DNA of 7,002 nt from assembly GCF_030515985.1 (NCBI RefSeq), contig NZ_CP100376.1, forward strand, positions 293,990 through 300,991, written 5' to 3'. A model generated the notes under the pieces. It saw nothing but the letters and a program-made list of their open reading frames with translations, was not told the DNA's origin and made no database searches. Origin of the DNA: Corynebacterium accolens. GTDB lineage: Bacteria; Actinomycetota; Actinomycetes; Mycobacteriales; Mycobacteriaceae. The translations under genes and the position numbers were made by a program. Positions 6,019-7,002 of this stretch are shown piece by piece; the stretch's first letter is position 1, and every line of letters starts with the position of its first letter.

Positions 6019-7002
6019 GTGCTAATACTTCTGGGTGCCCTCATCGTTGCCACCGTGGTTGCACCGCTGCTCATTATGAATGTGGGCCGCCCAGCCTTTG
6101 GTTTATTGGCAATAGTTCCCGGTGTCGGTTTCGTGTGGACCCTCGCGCACTTTGCCCGGGGTACCTTCCGCGACGGCGGCACGCTGAATTACACCATCGA
6201 GTGGATGCCGGCCGCGCACCTCGCCGTGGATCTGCGCATGGATGCCCTAGGCGGGCTGTTTAGCCTCATTATCCTGGGCATGGGCGCGTTGGTCCTGCTG
6301 TACTGCTGGGGTTATTTCGATTCCACGCGCCGCCGCCTTGCCATGTTCGCCGGCCAAATGGTGGGCTTTGCCACCGCCATGTTTGGGCTGGTGGCCTCCG
6401 ATAGCCTGCTGCTTATGTACGTCTTCTGGGAAATTACCTCCCTCTTGTCGTACCTGTTGGTCAGCTACTATGCCGAGCGCGCCTCCTCGCGCCGCGCCGC
6501 GCAGCAGGCTCTGATGGTCACCGTCTTGGGTGGCCTGTCCATGCTGATGGGTATCTGCCTGCTCGGCCGACAGACCGGGGCGTGGACGTTTAGTGAAATC
6601 CACGCCTACGATCACTTCCCCCAAACCCCATACGTCACCGTCGCCATCGTGCTCATCTTGGTCGGCGCGCTGACCAAGTCCGCCATCGTGCCGGCGCACT
6701 TCTGGCTGCCGGGCGCGATGGCAGCGCCAACGCCGGTCTCGGCATATCTGCACTCCGCGGCCATGGTCAAGGCCGGAATCTACCTGGTCGCGCGCCTGGC
6801 ACCGGATATGTACGAGGTTGCCACCTGGCACCTCGTGGTCATTTCCTTAGGCGTCTTTACCATGCTGCTCGGCGGCTGGATGGCGCTGAAACAAAAGGAC
6901 CTCAAGCTGATTTTGGCCTATGGCACGGTCTCCCAGCTGGGCTTTATTACCTCCATCGTGGCGGTTGGCTCCCGGGAGGCCATGCAGGCGGGCTTGGCGC
7001 TG
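6019..7002 (+). CDS. mrpA: Na+/H+ antiporter subunit A (MrpA/MnhA), 5' part
   Basis: The first 328 codons, open to the window edge, of the large membrane subunit of a multisubunit Na+(K+)/H+ antiporter, related to complex I subunit NuoL. The GTG start (protein begins MLILLGALIVATVVAPLL) is the only plausible one: the frame has TGA at 5989, and AAGGAG at 6000-6005 lies 13 bases upstream, rather far. The sequence is almost all hydrophobic helices. Family marks include the VDLRMDALGGLF segment (about 70-81), Glu138 in YVFWEITSLLSYLLV, Lys220 in LTKSAIVPAHFWLPGAM with His227, APTPVSAYLHSAAMVKAG with His245 and Lys251, and Lys296 in DLKLILAYGTVSQLG. These charged residues form the proton path in this superfamily. 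Full MrpA proteins are about 800-1000 residues and often carry a fused MrpB-like C-terminus, so most of the gene, and probably mrpC-G, lies to the right. An NADH dehydrogenase or hydrogenase subunit is a less likely alternative. Confidence 0.9.
   Translation, partial: MLILLGALIVATVVAPLLIMNVGRPAFGLLAIVPGVGFVWTLAHFARGTFRDGGTLNYTIEWMPAAHLAVDLRMDALGGLFSLIILGMGALVLLYCWGYFDSTRRRLAMFAGQMVGFATAMFGLVASDSLLLMYVFWEITSLLSYLLVSYYAERASSRRAAQQALMVTVLGGLSMLMGICLLGRQTGAWTFSEIHAYDHFPQTPYVTVAIVLILVGALTKSAIVPAHFWLPGAMAAPTPVSAYLHSAAMVKAGIYLVARLAPDMYEVATWHLVVISLGVFTMLLGGWMALKQKDLKLILAYGTVSQLGFITSIVAVGSREAMQAGLAL

Noticed and set aside
4500..6182. A 560-codon open frame on the minus strand
   Set aside because: It is antisense to the complete M20 peptidase and crosses the mrpA leader. 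Its product is low-complexity Gly/Ala/His/Arg-rich with no family motifs, a common artefact opposite GC-rich coding DNA.
6247..6831. A 194-codon minus-strand frame
   Set aside because: It lies entirely opposite mrpA, whose membrane helices and charged family residues are clear; the antisense product is Gly/His/Gln-rich and looks like no protein family.

Overview
The window looks like chromosome from a Corynebacterium (mycolic-acid-containing Actinobacteria) of moderately high GC. The best evidence is gene order. A groEL2-type chaperonin, two tiny genes that fit the cell-wall porin subunits PorH and PorA, and a PPK2-type polyphosphate kinase lie in a row on the minus strand. As I recall, Corynebacterium glutamicum has the same groEL2-porH-porA-ppk2 order. 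The species cannot be fixed by reading alone; nothing suggests recent horizontal transfer, a mobile element, a phage or a CRISPR array.

Layout, left to right. At 1-84 (minus) are the first 28 codons of an unidentified secreted protein. At 349-1248 (minus) is ppk2, followed by a hairpin terminator. At 1399-1530 and 1576-1755 (minus) are porA-like and porH-like genes of 43 and 59 codons, each with a strong ribosome binding site, closed by a classic intrinsic terminator. A 631-base gap (1756-2386) holds the groEL2 terminator, a 22-bp near-palindrome and no convincing gene. At 2387-4030 (minus) is groEL2, with a CIRCE operator and promoter at 4146-4175. A divergent spacer of about 230 bases follows, then on the plus strand an M20 metallopeptidase (4407-5774). 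A 244-base spacer has a consensus-like promoter and several hairpins, and then an mrpA/mnhA-type Na+/H+ antiporter subunit A starts with GTG at 6019 and runs off the window.

By function, the minus-strand genes concern protein folding (GroEL2, under HrcA/CIRCE heat-shock control), permeability of the outer mycolate layer (PorA/PorH) and phosphate-energy metabolism (PPK2). The plus strand carries peptide turnover and the start of a cation/proton antiporter operon. All the main genes belong to known families. The points most worth a second look are the two miniature porin genes, the structured leader (or possible small RNA) before mrpA, a probably leaderless ppk2 promoter with a palindrome over its -35 region, and the unassigned palindrome in the groEL2-porH gap. 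I did not find a clearly new biological system.
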